Program-made: the position numbers and the translations under genes
The notes under the pieces: model-generated
What the model was told of the DNA's origin: nothing
Database searches by the model: none
Seen by the model: only the letters and a program-made list of their open reading frames with translations
Shown: in pieces, positions 1 to 9,800 of the stretch
How the letters are laid out: every line of letters begins with the position of its first letter
How positions within the stretch are numbered: position 1 is the stretch's first letter
DNA from: Candidatus Eisenbergiella merdipullorum
GTDB taxonomy: Bacteria > Bacillota > Clostridia > Lachnospirales > Lachnospiraceae
Assembly: GCA_019118445.1 (NCBI GenBank)
Contig: DWYY01000072.1
Location: forward strand, 1-64,000
Reading direction: 5' to 3'
DNA: 64,000 nucleotides

Positions 1-912
1 AAGAAGAAACTGTATGACCAGTTCGGCCATGCCGCTTTTGACGGCAGCGCAGGCGCACAGGGCGCGGGCCAGGGATTTAACGGCTTCCAGGGCTTCGACG
101 GAAACGGCGGATACCATGAATTCCACTTTGAAGGCGGAAATATGGACGATCTGTTCGGAGATCTGTTCGGCGACCTGTTCCACGGCAAAGGCGGACGGAA
201 GGGCAGCAGACGCAGCAGTTCCCAGAGCGGAAACCGCTATGGCAGCGGGCAGGGCTTCGGAAGCGGCTTTTATCAGAACGGCTTCGGGGGCTTTGCGGAC
301 GGCGGCTATGATGACGACGGCTTTTACGGCGGTTTCGGCGGCGCACAGGCAAAGGGCGCAAATCTGAGGGCGGAAGTTTCCGTCAGCTTTGATGAAGCGG
401 CCTTTGGCTGCGATAAGGTGATCCGCCTGCAGAGAGAGGACGGCAGCATACAGTCTCTGCAGGTCCATATCCCGGCTGGCATCGAGTCCGGAAAGACCAT
501 AAGGCTCAGGGGCAAGGGCGCGCCGGGAGCAGGAGGCACGGAGGCCGGCGACCTGCTCCTGAAGGTGAATGTGGGCCAGAAGCCCGGCTTTGAACGCAAG
601 GGCATGGATGTGTATTCCGTGGTTTCCATCCCGTTCACTACGGCCGTTTTCGGCGGCGAGGTGACGGTGCCGACCATTTCAGGCAGCGTGATCTGTAAAA
701 TAAAGGAAGGTACACAGTCCGGTTCCAGGATCCGGCTTCGTGGGAAAGGCATCGTATCCATGTCCGATCCCAACGTTCACGGCGATCAGTACGTGACCGT
801 ACAGATCCAGGTGCCCACAAACCTGAGCCGGGAGGCAAAGCAGAAGCTGAAAGAGTATGAAGAAGCCTGCGGACAGCATGGGCGCAGAAAAAACCACAAT
901 TCCGCGGCATAA
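1..912 (+). CDS. J-domain co-chaperone, type II (DnaJ/CbpA-like), 5' partial
   Basis: The reading frame is open from the first base, so the gene begins outside the window. The first codons read KKLYDQFGHAAFD, the end of a J domain, followed by a Gly/Phe-rich linker (about residues 14-115) and two DnaJ C-terminal substrate-binding domains (about 120-285). The GKTIRLRGKG and GSRIRLRGKG segments mark the two beta-domains. The four CxxCxGxG zinc repeats of classical DnaJ are absent between linker and C-terminal domains, so this is the type II/CbpA architecture. It should stimulate DnaK ATPase in the cytoplasm. A Nudix gene follows 24 bases downstream. Confidence 0.9.
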   Translation, partial: KKKLYDQFGHAAFDGSAGAQGAGQGFNGFQGFDGNGGYHEFHFEGGNMDDLFGDLFGDLFHGKGGRKGSRRSSSQSGNRYGSGQGFGSGFYQNGFGGFADGGYDDDGFYGGFGGAQAKGANLRAEVSVSFDEAAFGCDKVIRLQREDGSIQSLQVHIPAGIESGKTIRLRGKGAPGAGGTEAGDLLLKVNVGQKPGFERKGMDVYSVVSIPFTTAVFGGEVTVPTISGSVICKIKEGTQSGSRIRLRGKGIVSMSDPNVHGDQYVTVQIQVPTNLSREAKQKLKEYEEACGQHGRRKNHNSAA

Positions 913-936
913 ATCAGGAAGGAAAGGTAGCCGGTT

Positions 937-1440
937 ATGAGATTTACCTATTGTCCAGACTGCGGCAGCAGATTATCCATGCGCATCATCGGGGATGAAG
1001 GGGAGGTCCCTTACTGCGAGCGGTGCAAGAAGCCGCTTTTTGATATGTTTTCCACCTGCATCATCGCGCTGGTGGTGAATGAGAAGGGGGAAGCCGCCCT
1101 GCTCCGGCAGGGATATCTTTCCCATACCTGGTGCACGCTGGTATCCGGCTACATGAAGCCCGGAGAGAAGGCAGAGGAGGCGGCGCGCCGGGAGATTGAG
1201 GAGGAAACCGGCCTGCAGGCAGAAAAGCTTACGTTTACAGGCACCTACTGGTTTGACAAAAAAGATATGCTCATGATCGGGTTCATCGCAAAATGCCGCA
1301 AGAAGGATTTTGTGCTGTCCCGGGAAGTGGATGGAGCGTTCTGGGTGCCGGCGGAGCAGGCAGTCGATCTGGTGCATCCGGGGAAGAGCATTTCGCGCCT
1401 GCTTCTGGACGCTTATCTGGAACAGAAGAGAAAAAACTAA
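937..1440 (+). CDS. NUDIX hydrolase with N-terminal zinc ribbon
   Basis: A 167-residue protein. A zinc ribbon is formed by C6/C9 and C27/C30 (CPDCG...CERCKKP). The Nudix box spans about residues 71-93 (G-x5-E-x7-REIEEETG), giving the metal-binding glutamates that hydrolyse nucleoside diphosphate-linked substrates. The zinc ribbon plus Nudix arrangement recalls NudC-type NADH pyrophosphatases, but the protein is shorter and the NudC SQPWPFPxS motif is not seen, so the substrate is unknown. AGGAAAGG precedes the ATG. It follows the J-protein gene closely and is followed by a hairpin at 1442-1462. Confidence 0.85.
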   Translation: MRFTYCPDCGSRLSMRIIGDEGEVPYCERCKKPLFDMFSTCIIALVVNEKGEAALLRQGYLSHTWCTLVSGYMKPGEKAEEAARREIEEETGLQAEKLTFTGTYWFDKKDMLMIGFIAKCRKKDFVLSREVDGAFWVPAEQAVDLVHPGKSISRLLLDAYLEQKRKN

Positions 1441-1441
1441 A

Positions 1442-1466
1442 AAAGCTCTGCCTGAGCTTTTCAAAA
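1442..1466 (+). terminator. weak hairpin after the Nudix gene
   Basis: AAAAGCTC (1442-1449) pairs with GAGCTTTT (1455-1462) around a five-base loop directly after the stop codon. The T tract is only four bases, so termination may be partial. The rest of the 223-base gap to dgt holds two further inverted repeats: GGAACCGC/GCGGTTCC near 1538-1560 and CCTTTCTT/AAGAAAGG near 1590-1620. No convincing promoter was found. Confidence 0.45.
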
Positions 1467-1663
1467 GAAAAAGACAGAAAAAGAAAAAAAGGATTTTGGG
1501 AAAAAGTGCAGAATAATAAAATAGCAGGTTTCAGGAACCGCGTTCCTGCGGTTCCCGGAACGGATGAAAATCGATCGGGAAGGAGCAGAAGCCTTTCTTT
1601 TTTTGTCTTTTTAAGAAAGGACAGCTTTTCAAATAAGCCTTTTAAGTTACAGGAGAAGAGCGG

Positions 1664-2674
1664 ATGACAACAATTCGGGAGAATCTGGAGAAATGGGAGG
1701 AGATCTATCTGAGCCCTTATGCCTCGCTGAGCAAAAATTCCCTGGGGAGGCTGAAGGACGAGGAGCAATGCGATATCCGGCCCGTTTTCCAGAGGGACCG
1801 GGACAGGATCCTTCACTGCAAATCCTTCCGGAGGCTGAAGGATAAGACCCAGGTGTTCCTTTCACCGGAAGGAGATCATTACCGCACGAGGCTTACCCAT
1901 ACGCTGGAGGTTTCCCAGAACGCAAGGACCATTGCGAAGGCCCTCAGGCTGAATGAAGATCTGGTGGAGGCCATCGCCCTCGGCCATGATCTGGGACATA
2001 CGCCCTTCGGACATGCGGGAGAGCGCGCGCTGAACCGGGTCTGTCCCTACGGTTTTGAGCACAGCGAACAGAGCGTGCGCACGGTGGATGTGCTGGAGAA
2101 GGACGGACAGGGGCTGAATCTGACTTTTGAGGTGAGAGACGGCATCCGTAACCATCAGACGAAGGGAAATCCCGCCACGCTGGAGGGGAAGATCGTGCGC
2201 CTTTCCGATAAGATCGCCTATATCCATCATGACTGTGACGACGCCATCCGTGCCGGGATCCTGAAAGAGGAGGACATCCCGAGGGACATCCAGGAAGCCG
2301 CCGGAAAGACCACGGGAGAACGGCTGGATCATTTCATCCACGATATCGTGACGAACAGCTATGGAAAAAATGAGATCTGCATGTCGCCTGCGGCCGGGGA
2401 GGCCATGAAGAAGCTGCGCGCTTTTCTGTTTACGAACGTGTATACCAATCCTTATGCAAAGGGAGAGGAAGGAAAGGCGGAGCTTCTTATAGAAACTCTG
2501 TACGATTATTACCTGCATCATGTGGAAAAGATATCTCCCGAGCTCATTGCGCTCATGGAGCGGGGAGAGCCCAGGGAACGGGTGGTCTGTGACTACATCG
2601 GAGCGATGACGGACCGGTTTGCCATCGCCCAGTACGAGGAGATCTACATTCCCAAATGCTGGCCCATAAAGTAG
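1664..2674 (+). CDS. dgt: deoxyguanosinetriphosphate triphosphohydrolase (HD superfamily)
   Basis: A 336-residue HD phosphohydrolase that splits dNTPs to deoxynucleosides plus triphosphate. The diagnostic motifs are RLTHTLEVSQ (metal His 79), the HD pair at 108-109 (ALGHDLGHTP) and FGHAGE. Two further signatures, GIRNHQTKG and KIAYIHHDCDDAI, are typical of the Dgt family. A short GAGAAG ribosome site precedes the ATG. It lies immediately upstream of dnaG, an order common in Clostridia, suggesting co-transcription of dNTP control with the replication and sigma-factor genes. Confidence 0.93.
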   Translation: MTTIRENLEKWEEIYLSPYASLSKNSLGRLKDEEQCDIRPVFQRDRDRILHCKSFRRLKDKTQVFLSPEGDHYRTRLTHTLEVSQNARTIAKALRLNEDLVEAIALGHDLGHTPFGHAGERALNRVCPYGFEHSEQSVRTVDVLEKDGQGLNLTFEVRDGIRNHQTKGNPATLEGKIVRLSDKIAYIHHDCDDAIRAGILKEEDIPRDIQEAAGKTTGERLDHFIHDIVTNSYGKNEICMSPAAGEAMKKLRAFLFTNVYTNPYAKGEEGKAELLIETLYDYYLHHVEKISPELIALMERGEPRERVVCDYIGAMTDRFAIAQYEEIYIPKCWPIK

Positions 2675-2689
2675 AAAGGTGTGATGCAT

Positions 2690-4462
2690 ATGTATTATCC
2701 GGATGAGGTGATCGAGGAGGTCAGGTCGAGAAATGACATCGTGGACGTGATATCCGGTTATGTCCACCTGCAGAAGAAAGGGGCCAACTATTTCGGGCTG
2801 TGCCCGTTCCATAATGAAAAATCGCCTTCCTTTTCCGTTTCCCGTTCCAAGCAGATGTATTACTGCTTTGGCTGCGGCGCGGGCGGGAATGTATTCACCT
2901 TTCTGATGGAATATGAAAACGACACGTTCCCGGAGGCGGTCCAGGCGCTGGCGCAGAGGGCGGGCATCAGCCTGCCTCAGGCAGACGGATCGGAGGAGGC
3001 AAAAAGAGAACAGAGCAGAAGGAGCAGGCTTCTTGCCATCAATAAGGAAGCGGCGAAGTATTTTTATTATCAGCTCCGGGCGAAGCAGGGGGAGGCGGGC
3101 TACCGCTACCTGAGGGAAAGGATGCTGACGGACGAGACGATCCACCGCTTCGGGCTGGGATTTGCCAACAAGACGTCCGACGATCTGGTGCGCTATCTGA
3201 AGAGCAGAGGCTTTTCGGAGGACCTGATCCGGGAGGCCGGGCTGTGCAATACGGACGAAAAACACGGGATGTATGATAAATTCTGGAACCGGGTGATGTT
3301 CCCTATAGAGGACATCAACCACCGTGTCATCGGCTTCGGCGGCAGGGTGATGGGAGACGGGAAGCCGAAATACCTGAATTCTCCGGAAACCCCCATTTTT
3401 GATAAGAGCCGCAATCTGTACGGGCTGAATTTTGCCCGCTCCTCACGTAAGGGGAACATCATCCTCTGTGAGGGCTACATGGATGTGATCGCCATGCACC
3501 AGGCAGGCTTCGATCAGGCGGTGGCGTCTCTGGGAACCGCTTTCACCCTGGGACAGGCCGGGCTCCTGAAGCGGTATACGAAGGAGGTGCTGCTGTCCTA
3601 TGACAGCGACGGGGCCGGGGTGAAGGCGGCGCTCAGGGCCATCGGGATCCTGAAGGAAGCGGGGCTGACCGGAAGGGTGATCAACCTGGAGCCCTATAAG
3701 GACCCGGATGAATTTATCAAGAATCTGGGCGCTGAGGCTTTTCAGGAGAGGATCGACAATGCGGAAAACAGCTTCCTGTTTGAGATCCGTATGTTGGAGA
3801 GAGAATACGATCTGAACGATCCGGAAAAGAAAACGGAATTTTACCGGGCCGTGGCAAAGAAGCTCTGCGAGTTCCCGGAAGAAGTGGAACGGGAAAATTA
3901 TCTGGAGGCTGTGGCGGAGAAGTACCATATCGGCTTTGACAGTCTGAGAAAGCTGGTGACGGCCACGGCTGCGAGCACTGGACTGGCCCGTTCGGTGGAG
4001 CGGCCCCGGTCGGGGATACAGAAGAAAACGACGCCGGAGGACAACGCGAAGAAGACCCAGCGGCTGCTCCTGACCTGGCTGGCGGAGGAGCCTCAGATCT
4101 ATCCTAAGATCGCGGGCTTCGTTTCCGCGGAGGATTTTACGGAGGAGCTGTACCGGAAGGTGGCGGACAGGCTGTTTCAGGATCTTTCACGCGGCGAGGT
4201 GAACGCTGCAGCTATCATCAGCATGTTCCCGGAGGAAGAAGAACAGAGAGAGGCAGCCGCCATTTTCAATACGAATCTGGTGGAGCCGGAGACGAAGAAG
4301 GAAAAGGAGAAAGCCCTGCATGATATTCTGGTTTCTGTCAAAAGGATCAGCTATGAATATAACAGCGGACGCCTTGGAAGCGATGTAGAGGCGTTAAACC
4401 GCGTGATCGCGGGGAAAAAGGCACTGGAAGAACTTAGCAAAACGCATATTTCCCTTGATTAA
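2690..4462 (+). CDS. dnaG: DNA primase
   Basis: About 590 residues; synthesises RNA primers at the replication fork. It has an N-terminal CHC2 zinc finger (C38, H41, C59, C62 in [11 protein letters not shown]...CFGCGAGG), a primase core, a TOPRIM domain with EGYMDV and SYDSDGAG metal-binding motifs, and a C-terminal helicase-binding region. Three in-frame starts lie close together: GTG 2681, ATG 2684 and ATG 2690. The last gives the family-typical [11 protein letters not shown] and fits the AAAGGTG site best. It sits 15 bases after dgt and just before rpoD. Confidence 0.95.
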   Translation: MYYPDEVIEEVRSRNDIVDVISGYVHLQKKGANYFGLCPFHNEKSPSFSVSRSKQMYYCFGCGAGGNVFTFLMEYENDTFPEAVQALAQRAGISLPQADGSEEAKREQSRRSRLLAINKEAAKYFYYQLRAKQGEAGYRYLRERMLTDETIHRFGLGFANKTSDDLVRYLKSRGFSEDLIREAGLCNTDEKHGMYDKFWNRVMFPIEDINHRVIGFGGRVMGDGKPKYLNSPETPIFDKSRNLYGLNFARSSRKGNIILCEGYMDVIAMHQAGFDQAVASLGTAFTLGQAGLLKRYTKEVLLSYDSDGAGVKAALRAIGILKEAGLTGRVINLEPYKDPDEFIKNLGAEAFQERIDNAENSFLFEIRMLEREYDLNDPEKKTEFYRAVAKKLCEFPEEVERENYLEAVAEKYHIGFDSLRKLVTATAASTGLARSVERPRSGIQKKTTPEDNAKKTQRLLLTWLAEEPQIYPKIAGFVSAEDFTEELYRKVADRLFQDLSRGEVNAAAIISMFPEEEEQREAAAIFNTNLVEPETKKEKEKALHDILVSVKRISYEYNSGRLGSDVEALNRVIAGKKALEELSKTHISLD

Positions 4463-4503
4463 GGATAACAATAGTAACATGCGCAGGAAGGATGGACGTA
4501 AAG

Positions 4504-5691
4504 ATGGCGAAAAAGACACAGGAAAAAAAGGAAGAAGGAAAGAAAGCAGCTCCCGCAGCCGAGATGACTCCGGAAGAGCGGGCGGCGGCTGAAGCGAAGT
4601 TCCTGGAGCGGGTGCGGGGACTGATCGCTGTTGCGAGAAAAAAGAAAAATATCCTGGAATATCAGGAAGTAAACGACTACTTTGCGGATATGCAGCTCAA
4701 TGAAGAGCAGTTCGACAGGCTGCTGGAGCTTTTGGAGCAGAGCGGTGTGGATGTGCTGCGCATTACCAATGAGGAGGATGACATCCCTGACGAGGAGATC
4801 CTTCTGTCCGATGAGGATGAGGTGGATATGGAGAATATCGACCTTTCCGTTCCGGACGGCGTCAGCATCGAGGACCCGGTGCGCATGTACCTCAAGGAGA
4901 TCGGCAAGGTGCCGCTTCTGTCCGCAGAAGAGGAGATCGAACTGGCGAAACGGATGGAGCAGGGTGACGAAGATGCGAAGAAGCGTCTGGCGGAGGCCAA
5001 CCTGCGTCTGGTGGTCAGCATCGCCAAGCGTTACGTGGGCCGCGGCATGCTGTTTCTGGACCTGATCCAGGAGGGCAACCTGGGCCTGATCAAGGCTGTG
5101 GAAAAGTTTGATTACCGCAAGGGTTATAAGTTTTCCACCTACGCGACCTGGTGGATCCGCCAGGCCATCACCAGGGCCATTGCGGATCAGGCGAGGACGA
5201 TCCGGATCCCCGTGCATATGGTGGAGACCATCAACAAGCTGATCCGTGTCAGCAGACAGCTCCTTCAGGAGCTGGGGAGGGAACCCACTCCGGAAGAGAT
5301 CGCGAAGGAGATGAACATGCCTGTGGAACGGGTGCGCGAGATCCTGAAGATTTCCCAGGAACCGGTTTCCCTGGAGACGCCCATTGGCGAGGAGGAAGAC
5401 AGCCATCTGGGAGACTTCATCCAGGATGATAATGTGCCGGTGCCTGCTGACGCGGCTGCTTTTTCCCTTTTAAAGGAGCAGCTCAACGAGGTGCTCGGGA
5501 CCCTGACGGAAAGAGAGCAGAAAGTGCTGCGTCTGCGTTTCGGCCTGGACGACGGGCGCGCCAGGACGCTGGAAGAAGTGGGAAAGGAATTCAACGTGAC
5601 CCGTGAGCGCATCCGCCAGATCGAGGCGAAGGCGTTGAGAAAGCTGCGCCATCCCAGCCGCAGCCGCAAGCTGAAGGATTATCTGGATTGA
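4504..5691 (+). CDS. rpoD: RNA polymerase primary sigma factor RpoD/SigA
   Basis: About 395 residues; the housekeeping sigma-70 factor. Visible regions are a charged N-terminus, 1.2 ([14 protein letters not shown]), 2.1-2.4 ([41 protein letters not shown]), 3 ([14 protein letters not shown]) and 4.2 with the -35-binding helix-turn-helix ([20 protein letters not shown]). The AGGAAGG at 4485-4491 is 12 bases from ATG 4504 and touches ATG 4492, so 4504 (MAKKTQEK) is the better start. The typical TTG.../TATAAT promoters seen throughout the window match this factor. Confidence 0.96.
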   Translation: MAKKTQEKKEEGKKAAPAAEMTPEERAAAEAKFLERVRGLIAVARKKKNILEYQEVNDYFADMQLNEEQFDRLLELLEQSGVDVLRITNEEDDIPDEEILLSDEDEVDMENIDLSVPDGVSIEDPVRMYLKEIGKVPLLSAEEEIELAKRMEQGDEDAKKRLAEANLRLVVSIAKRYVGRGMLFLDLIQEGNLGLIKAVEKFDYRKGYKFSTYATWWIRQAITRAIADQARTIRIPVHMVETINKLIRVSRQLLQELGREPTPEEIAKEMNMPVERVREILKISQEPVSLETPIGEEEDSHLGDFIQDDNVPVPADAAAFSLLKEQLNEVLGTLTEREQKVLRLRFGLDDGRARTLEEVGKEFNVTRERIRQIEAKALRKLRHPSRSRKLKDYLD

Positions 5692-5706
5692 CCGCGGTGG
5701 AAGAGG

Positions 5707-6657
5707 ATGGAGAAAATGGAGCTGTCGAAGCGGCTTTTTATGACTGCATCTATGGTGAAGGCGGGAAGCATCGTGGCCGATGTGGGCTGCGACCATGGCT
5801 ATACGGCCATCTATCTGGTGCAAAACGGGATCTGTCCCAGAGTGCTTGCGATGGATGTTAATGAAGGCCCCTTGCTGCGGGCCGGGGAGCATATCCAGGA
5901 AGCGGGACTTTCTTCCTACATAGAGACGCGGCTTTCCGACGGGCTTTCCGCCATGAAATGGACGGAAGAAGAAGCGGGCCCTGACGGCGGAGCGGGTTGC
6001 GGCAGGAGGCCGGAAGCGGATACCCTTCTCATGGCAGGGATCGGCGGACGGCTGACAGCGCGCATCCTGGAGGATGCAGCGCAGAAGCTGTCCAGGATGC
6101 GCGCCGTTATCCTGCAGCCGCAGTCGGAGGTGTGGCTGGTCCGAAGGACGCTCTCCCGCCTGGGATACCAGATCACGGCCGAAGATATGGTGAAGGAAGA
6201 CGGCAGGTTCTATACCGCGATGCGGGCGGAGAATCTGCGCATGACAAAGGGGAAGGCGGTCCCGCTGGAAGGAGCGGCGCTCCCGAAAGGAGAAACGGCT
6301 CCGGAGGAAGCGGCGCCCCGGGCGGAAATGGAAATCCCTGCGGCCCCGGAAGGCCTTTTCCCGGATGAGAGGACGTGGAGGAAAGCCGGGGAACGCTACG
6401 GCTTTCTTCTGATAAAGGCGCGTCATCCCGTCCTGCGGGAATATCTGCAGGAGGTCCTAAAGAAGAACCGCGCCGCCCGCGCCGCCATTCTTGCGGGAGC
6501 CCGGAGCGGCAAAAGCCCTTCTGAGCCGGGAGACATCTCGGAATGCATTCCGGAACACATCCCGGAAAGGAGCAGGGAGCGGCTGGAGCATCTGGAGGAA
6601 GAATCAGCGCTTGCCGGAAAACTTGCCTTATGGATGGAAAACGGGGCGGACGGCTGA
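5707..6657 (+). CDS. trmK: tRNA (adenine(22)-N1)-methyltransferase TrmK family, with an inserted Glu/Ala/Pro-rich segment
   Basis: A 316-residue class I SAM methyltransferase. It opens with LSKRLFMTASMV and the SAM motif VADVGCDHGYTAIYL; MAGIGGRLTARIL, LQPQSEVWLVR and EDMVKEDGRFYTAM are family signatures. The family methylates A22 in the D-loop of some tRNAs. About 40 residues around 182-220 are rich in Glu, Ala and Pro and look like a lineage-specific insertion; the tail after 270 is also long and low-complexity. The rpoD-trmK order matches Bacillus, but the usual Nif3-like neighbour is replaced here by a nucleoside kinase. Confidence 0.88.
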   Translation: MEKMELSKRLFMTASMVKAGSIVADVGCDHGYTAIYLVQNGICPRVLAMDVNEGPLLRAGEHIQEAGLSSYIETRLSDGLSAMKWTEEEAGPDGGAGCGRRPEADTLLMAGIGGRLTARILEDAAQKLSRMRAVILQPQSEVWLVRRTLSRLGYQITAEDMVKEDGRFYTAMRAENLRMTKGKAVPLEGAALPKGETAPEEAAPRAEMEIPAAPEGLFPDERTWRKAGERYGFLLIKARHPVLREYLQEVLKKNRAARAAILAGARSGKSPSEPGDISECIPEHIPERSRERLEHLEEESALAGKLALWMENGADG

Positions 6658-6686
6658 GGAGGACATCATAGAGGAGTGGAAGCGAA

Positions 6687-8381
6687 ATGGTGAAGGTGAC
6701 AGTAAACGGCATATGCAGGGAATATAGATCCCCTGTGACATACCAGCAGCTCGCGCATGAGCATCAGAAGGAATACGATCACAGGATCGTCCTTGCGGTG
6801 GCCAACAACAAGATACGGGAGCTGTATAAAAATGTGGCGAAGGACGTGGACGTGACCTTTCAGACGACGGCGGACCGGATCGGCCACGATACCTGTGTGA
6901 GGAGCGCCTGTATGCTCCTGCTGAAGGCCATCAGCGACGTGGCAGGTTCTCCCCAGGCAGGCAAGGCTTCTGTGGAATTTTCCATCGGCAGGGGATATTT
7001 CTGCATGCCCAAGGGAGAGCTCGCGGAAAAGATCGTTACCGGCAGGGAAGACGGAGAGGGGAGGATCGATCCGGCTTTTGTGGAGCGGGTGAAGGAGCGG
7101 ATGAGGGAGCTTGTCCGGGAGGATATCCCCATCATAAAGCGGGCTTATCCCACGGATGAGGCGATCGAGCTGTTTGACGCCCAGGGGATGGATGATAAGG
7201 TGAGGCTGTTCCGTTACAGAAGGGGCTCTTATATCAATGTCTACTGTCTGGATGGCTACTATGACTATAACTACGGCTATATGGTCCCTTCCACTGGATA
7301 CCTGGAATTGTTTGACCTGCTTCCCTACCGGAACGGCATGATGCTGATGCTTCCGGGCCGTCAGGAACCGGAGAAGGTGCCGGATTTTTCTCCCAGGGAA
7401 AAGCTGTTCCATGTGCTGGAGCGTTCCAACGACTGGGGAGCGGAAATGGGCATTGAGACGGTGGCCGACCTGAACGATAAGATCTGCGAGGGAGATCTTG
7501 CGGAGCTGATCCTGGTGCAGGAAGCCCTGCAGGAGAGAAGGATCGGAGAGATCGCGAGCGATATCGCCAGGCGTGGAAACGTGAAATTTGTCATGATCGC
7601 AGGACCTTCCTCGTCTGGGAAGACCACCTTTTCCCACCGTCTGTCCATCCAGCTGAAGACCCACGGCCTGGCCCCGCATCCGATCGCGGTGGACGATTAT
7701 TTTGTGGACCGGGAAAAAACGCCGCTGGATCAGGACGGCAACTACAACTTTGAATGTCTGGAAGCCATTGATGTGGAAAAGTTCAATCAGGATATGTGTG
7801 ATCTGCTTTCCGGGAAACGGGTGGAGATGCCCCATTTTAATTTCAAGACCGGCCTGCGGGAGTACAAGGGGGATTTTCTGCAGCTCGGAAAGGATGATAT
7901 CCTGGTGATCGAAGGTATTCACGGTTTAAACGACAGGCTGTCCCATTCCCTTCCGCTGAAGAGCAAATATAAGATTTATATCAGCGCCCTGACCAGCCTG
8001 AATGTGGACGACCATAACCGTATCGCTACCACGGACGGAAGGCTGATCCGCAGGATGGTGCGGGACGCCAGGACCAGAGGGGCGAGCGCCACGCACACGC
8101 TGCGCATGTGGAATTCCGTCAGGAGGGGAGAGGAAGAAAATATTTTTCCCTTCCAGGAAAGCGCGGACGCCATGTTCAACTCGGCGTTGATCTATGAGCT
8201 CGCCGTGCTCAAGCAGTTTGCGGAACCGCTCCTGTACAGCGTGGACCGGGAAGAACCGGAATATTTTGAGGCGAAGCGGCTGTTGAAGTTCCTGGAATAT
8301 TTCCTCGGTGTCAGCAGCGAGAACATTCCCCAGAATTCCATCGTCAGGGAGTTCGTGGGAGGAAGCTGCTTCAGGGTCTAG
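6687..8381 (+). CDS. TGS-domain nucleoside (uridine-like) kinase
   Basis: A 564-residue multidomain protein. Residues 1-65 form a TGS-like domain, followed by a region resembling the threonyl-tRNA synthetase second additional domain. A phosphoribulokinase/uridine-kinase P-loop domain carries Walker A GPSSSGKTTFSHRL near residue 306 and DDYFVDREKTPLD plus VIEGIHGLND further on. It probably phosphorylates a nucleoside with NTP in the cytoplasm. The fusion is known from Firmicutes and Thermotoga, but the role of the synthetase-like half is not established. GAGGAG lies upstream of the ATG. Confidence 0.85.
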   Translation: MVKVTVNGICREYRSPVTYQQLAHEHQKEYDHRIVLAVANNKIRELYKNVAKDVDVTFQTTADRIGHDTCVRSACMLLLKAISDVAGSPQAGKASVEFSIGRGYFCMPKGELAEKIVTGREDGEGRIDPAFVERVKERMRELVREDIPIIKRAYPTDEAIELFDAQGMDDKVRLFRYRRGSYINVYCLDGYYDYNYGYMVPSTGYLELFDLLPYRNGMMLMLPGRQEPEKVPDFSPREKLFHVLERSNDWGAEMGIETVADLNDKICEGDLAELILVQEALQERRIGEIASDIARRGNVKFVMIAGPSSSGKTTFSHRLSIQLKTHGLAPHPIAVDDYFVDREKTPLDQDGNYNFECLEAIDVEKFNQDMCDLLSGKRVEMPHFNFKTGLREYKGDFLQLGKDDILVIEGIHGLNDRLSHSLPLKSKYKIYISALTSLNVDDHNRIATTDGRLIRRMVRDARTRGASATHTLRMWNSVRRGEEENIFPFQESADAMFNSALIYELAVLKQFAEPLLYSVDREEPEYFEAKRLLKFLEYFLGVSSENIPQNSIVREFVGGSCFRV

Positions 8382-8417
8382 CCCGGGCCCGGCACAGGGC
8401 TTGACGCCAGAAAGGGC

Positions 8418-8446
8418 TTGCCAAAGGCGGCGGGAAAATGTATAGT
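8418..8446 (+). promoter_or_regulatory. sigma-70 type promoter of RNase P RNA
   Basis: TTGCCA at 8418-8423 and TATAGT at 8441-8446 are separated by 17 bases. The predicted start near 8453-8457 coincides with the 5' end expected from the P1 helix of RNase P RNA. Confidence 0.75.
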
Positions 8447-8454
8447 ATATGGAA

Positions 8455-8850
8455 GAAAATGAGTAGGATGAATGATCGCGGCTGACCGCCTTTCGTTTCG
8501 GAAGGCGGCAGGTGAGGAAAGTCCGGGCTTCACAGGGCAGGATGCCGGATAACGTCCGGTGGAGGCGACTCCAAGGCCAGTGCAACAGAGATATACCGCC
8601 CCGCGGCCTTTCGGAAACGGATCCCGCGGAAAGGGCCTTAGGGCCTGGTAAGGGTGGAAAGGCAGAGTAAGAGACTACCGCCCGTCTGGTAACAGGCGGG
8701 GCACATGTAAACCCCATCCGAAGCAAGACCAAACAGAGAGCGACAGGCTTGCCCGGCCTGCTTTCAGGTAGGTTGCTGGAGGCTGCCGGCAACGGCAGTC
8801 CTAGATAGATGATCATTCACGACATAACCCGGCTTACAGTCCTGCTCATT
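8455..8850 (+). ncRNA. rnpB: RNase P RNA component
   Basis: Catalytic RNA of ribonuclease P, which removes tRNA 5' leaders. Recognisable conserved blocks are GAGGAAAGTCCGGGC near 8515, AGAGTAAGAGACTACCG near 8667, GAAGCAAGACCAAACAGAGAG near 8720 and ACCCGGCTTACAG near 8827. P1 is formed by ATGAGTAGGA (8459-8468) pairing with TCCTGCTCAT (8840-8849). The layout looks like the ancestral A type rather than the Bacillus B type, though this was judged by eye. The final helix runs into a T tract. Confidence 0.93.
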
Positions 8851-8854
8851 TTTT
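8849..8854 (+). terminator. T tract ending the RNase P RNA transcript
   Basis: The P1 helix extends through A-U pairs (AAAATGAG with CTCATTTT) and is followed by six Ts, so the terminal helix of the RNA can also act as an intrinsic terminator. Confidence 0.6.
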
Positions 8855-8866
8855 CTGGAGAAACAG

Positions 8867-9664
8867 ATGAAGCATCAGCGAAAACATTTGATGCGGCTGT
8901 TTGCGGCCGCAGCGGTATTTTCTATGTCCCTGTCTGCGGGCTGTGGCCGGCAGAAGCCTGAAACGGCCGGAAGAGAAACGGATCCGCTTCCCGTCCTGGA
9001 AGCGCTGGAGGGCGAAAAGCCGCAGGAAGCGAAGCGGCTCGCCGTCAGTTGCTGTGTCCGTTTGGATGTGGCCGGAGAAGAGGCGGAATATTATGGAAGC
9101 GGCGTCGTGTGGGATCAGAAGGACGGCCGCTTGATCATAGCGACCGCAGGACATCTTCTGAAAGAGGGAGAGGTTCTGCGAGTCGTTTTTTATGACGGGA
9201 CGGCGGCGCAGGGACGTTCGCTCGGGGTCAGCGATACGCTGGACGTTGGCTTTGTAGAAGCGGACTGGCAGGGAGCCGTGACCGGATCGGACAGGACGGG
9301 AAATGAAGATGGCTTGACGCCTGCCCTCGTCAGCCTGCACCAGCGCAGGTTTGACACCCTGGACGGATACAGCCCCCTGTTCGTGGCTGCCGGGACACAG
9401 GATGGCTGCGCGGACATGATCCTGGATGCTTCTCTTTTGGAAAAAGCCTGGTACCGGGAAGAATTCGGCAGCGATGTGATGATCCTCTCCTGCGATACAC
9501 AGGCGGGAGCTTCCGGCGCCGGGGTCTTCGACGGATGCGGGAATTTTGTGGGCCTGGTGCTGGGAGGCGCGGAAGGGAAAACTGCCGTTTTGTCCATGGA
9601 ACAGGTCAACCAGGCATACGATGAGGTCTGCGGCAGCAGGCGCGTGACGGACGATTATCCCTGA
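8867..9664 (+). CDS. chymotrypsin-fold serine protease, putative lipoprotein
   Basis: A 265-residue exported protein. The N-terminus is a lipoprotein signal (KHLMRLF, hydrophobic stretch, lipobox LSAGC with Cys about 26). The trypsin-like triad can be read as His in TAGHLL, Asp in TLDVGFV and Ser in QAGASGAGVFDG, a DegP/S1-like arrangement without a PDZ domain. It should act outside the membrane; the substrate is unknown. It stands alone between rnpB and the metal block. Two Cys after SCC (about residue 62) are unusual for the class. Confidence 0.75.
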   Translation: MKHQRKHLMRLFAAAAVFSMSLSAGCGRQKPETAGRETDPLPVLEALEGEKPQEAKRLAVSCCVRLDVAGEEAEYYGSGVVWDQKDGRLIIATAGHLLKEGEVLRVVFYDGTAAQGRSLGVSDTLDVGFVEADWQGAVTGSDRTGNEDGLTPALVSLHQRRFDTLDGYSPLFVAAGTQDGCADMILDASLLEKAWYREEFGSDVMILSCDTQAGASGAGVFDGCGNFVGLVLGGAEGKTAVLSMEQVNQAYDEVCGSRRVTDDYP

Positions 9665-9731
9665 ATCCGGTTTTCGGCGGGCACGTTTTTCCAGAGCATG
9701 CTTTCCCCCAGCAGTCCGTTTTGCTTGACAG

Positions 9732-9760
9732 TTGACAGAAACGGGAAAACGCGGCAAAAT
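9732..9760 (+). promoter_or_regulatory. candidate promoter of the metal block
   Basis: TTGACA at 9732-9737 is followed after 17 bases by CAAAAT (9755-9760). A second TTGACA overlaps at 9725-9730. The -10 is weak. No palindrome of the TCGTAATNATTACGA Zur type is visible, so the regulator is unknown. Confidence 0.4.
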
Positions 9761-9800
9761 GATTTAGGCGCCTGGTGGCGTCAGAAGATAGGAGGTATCG

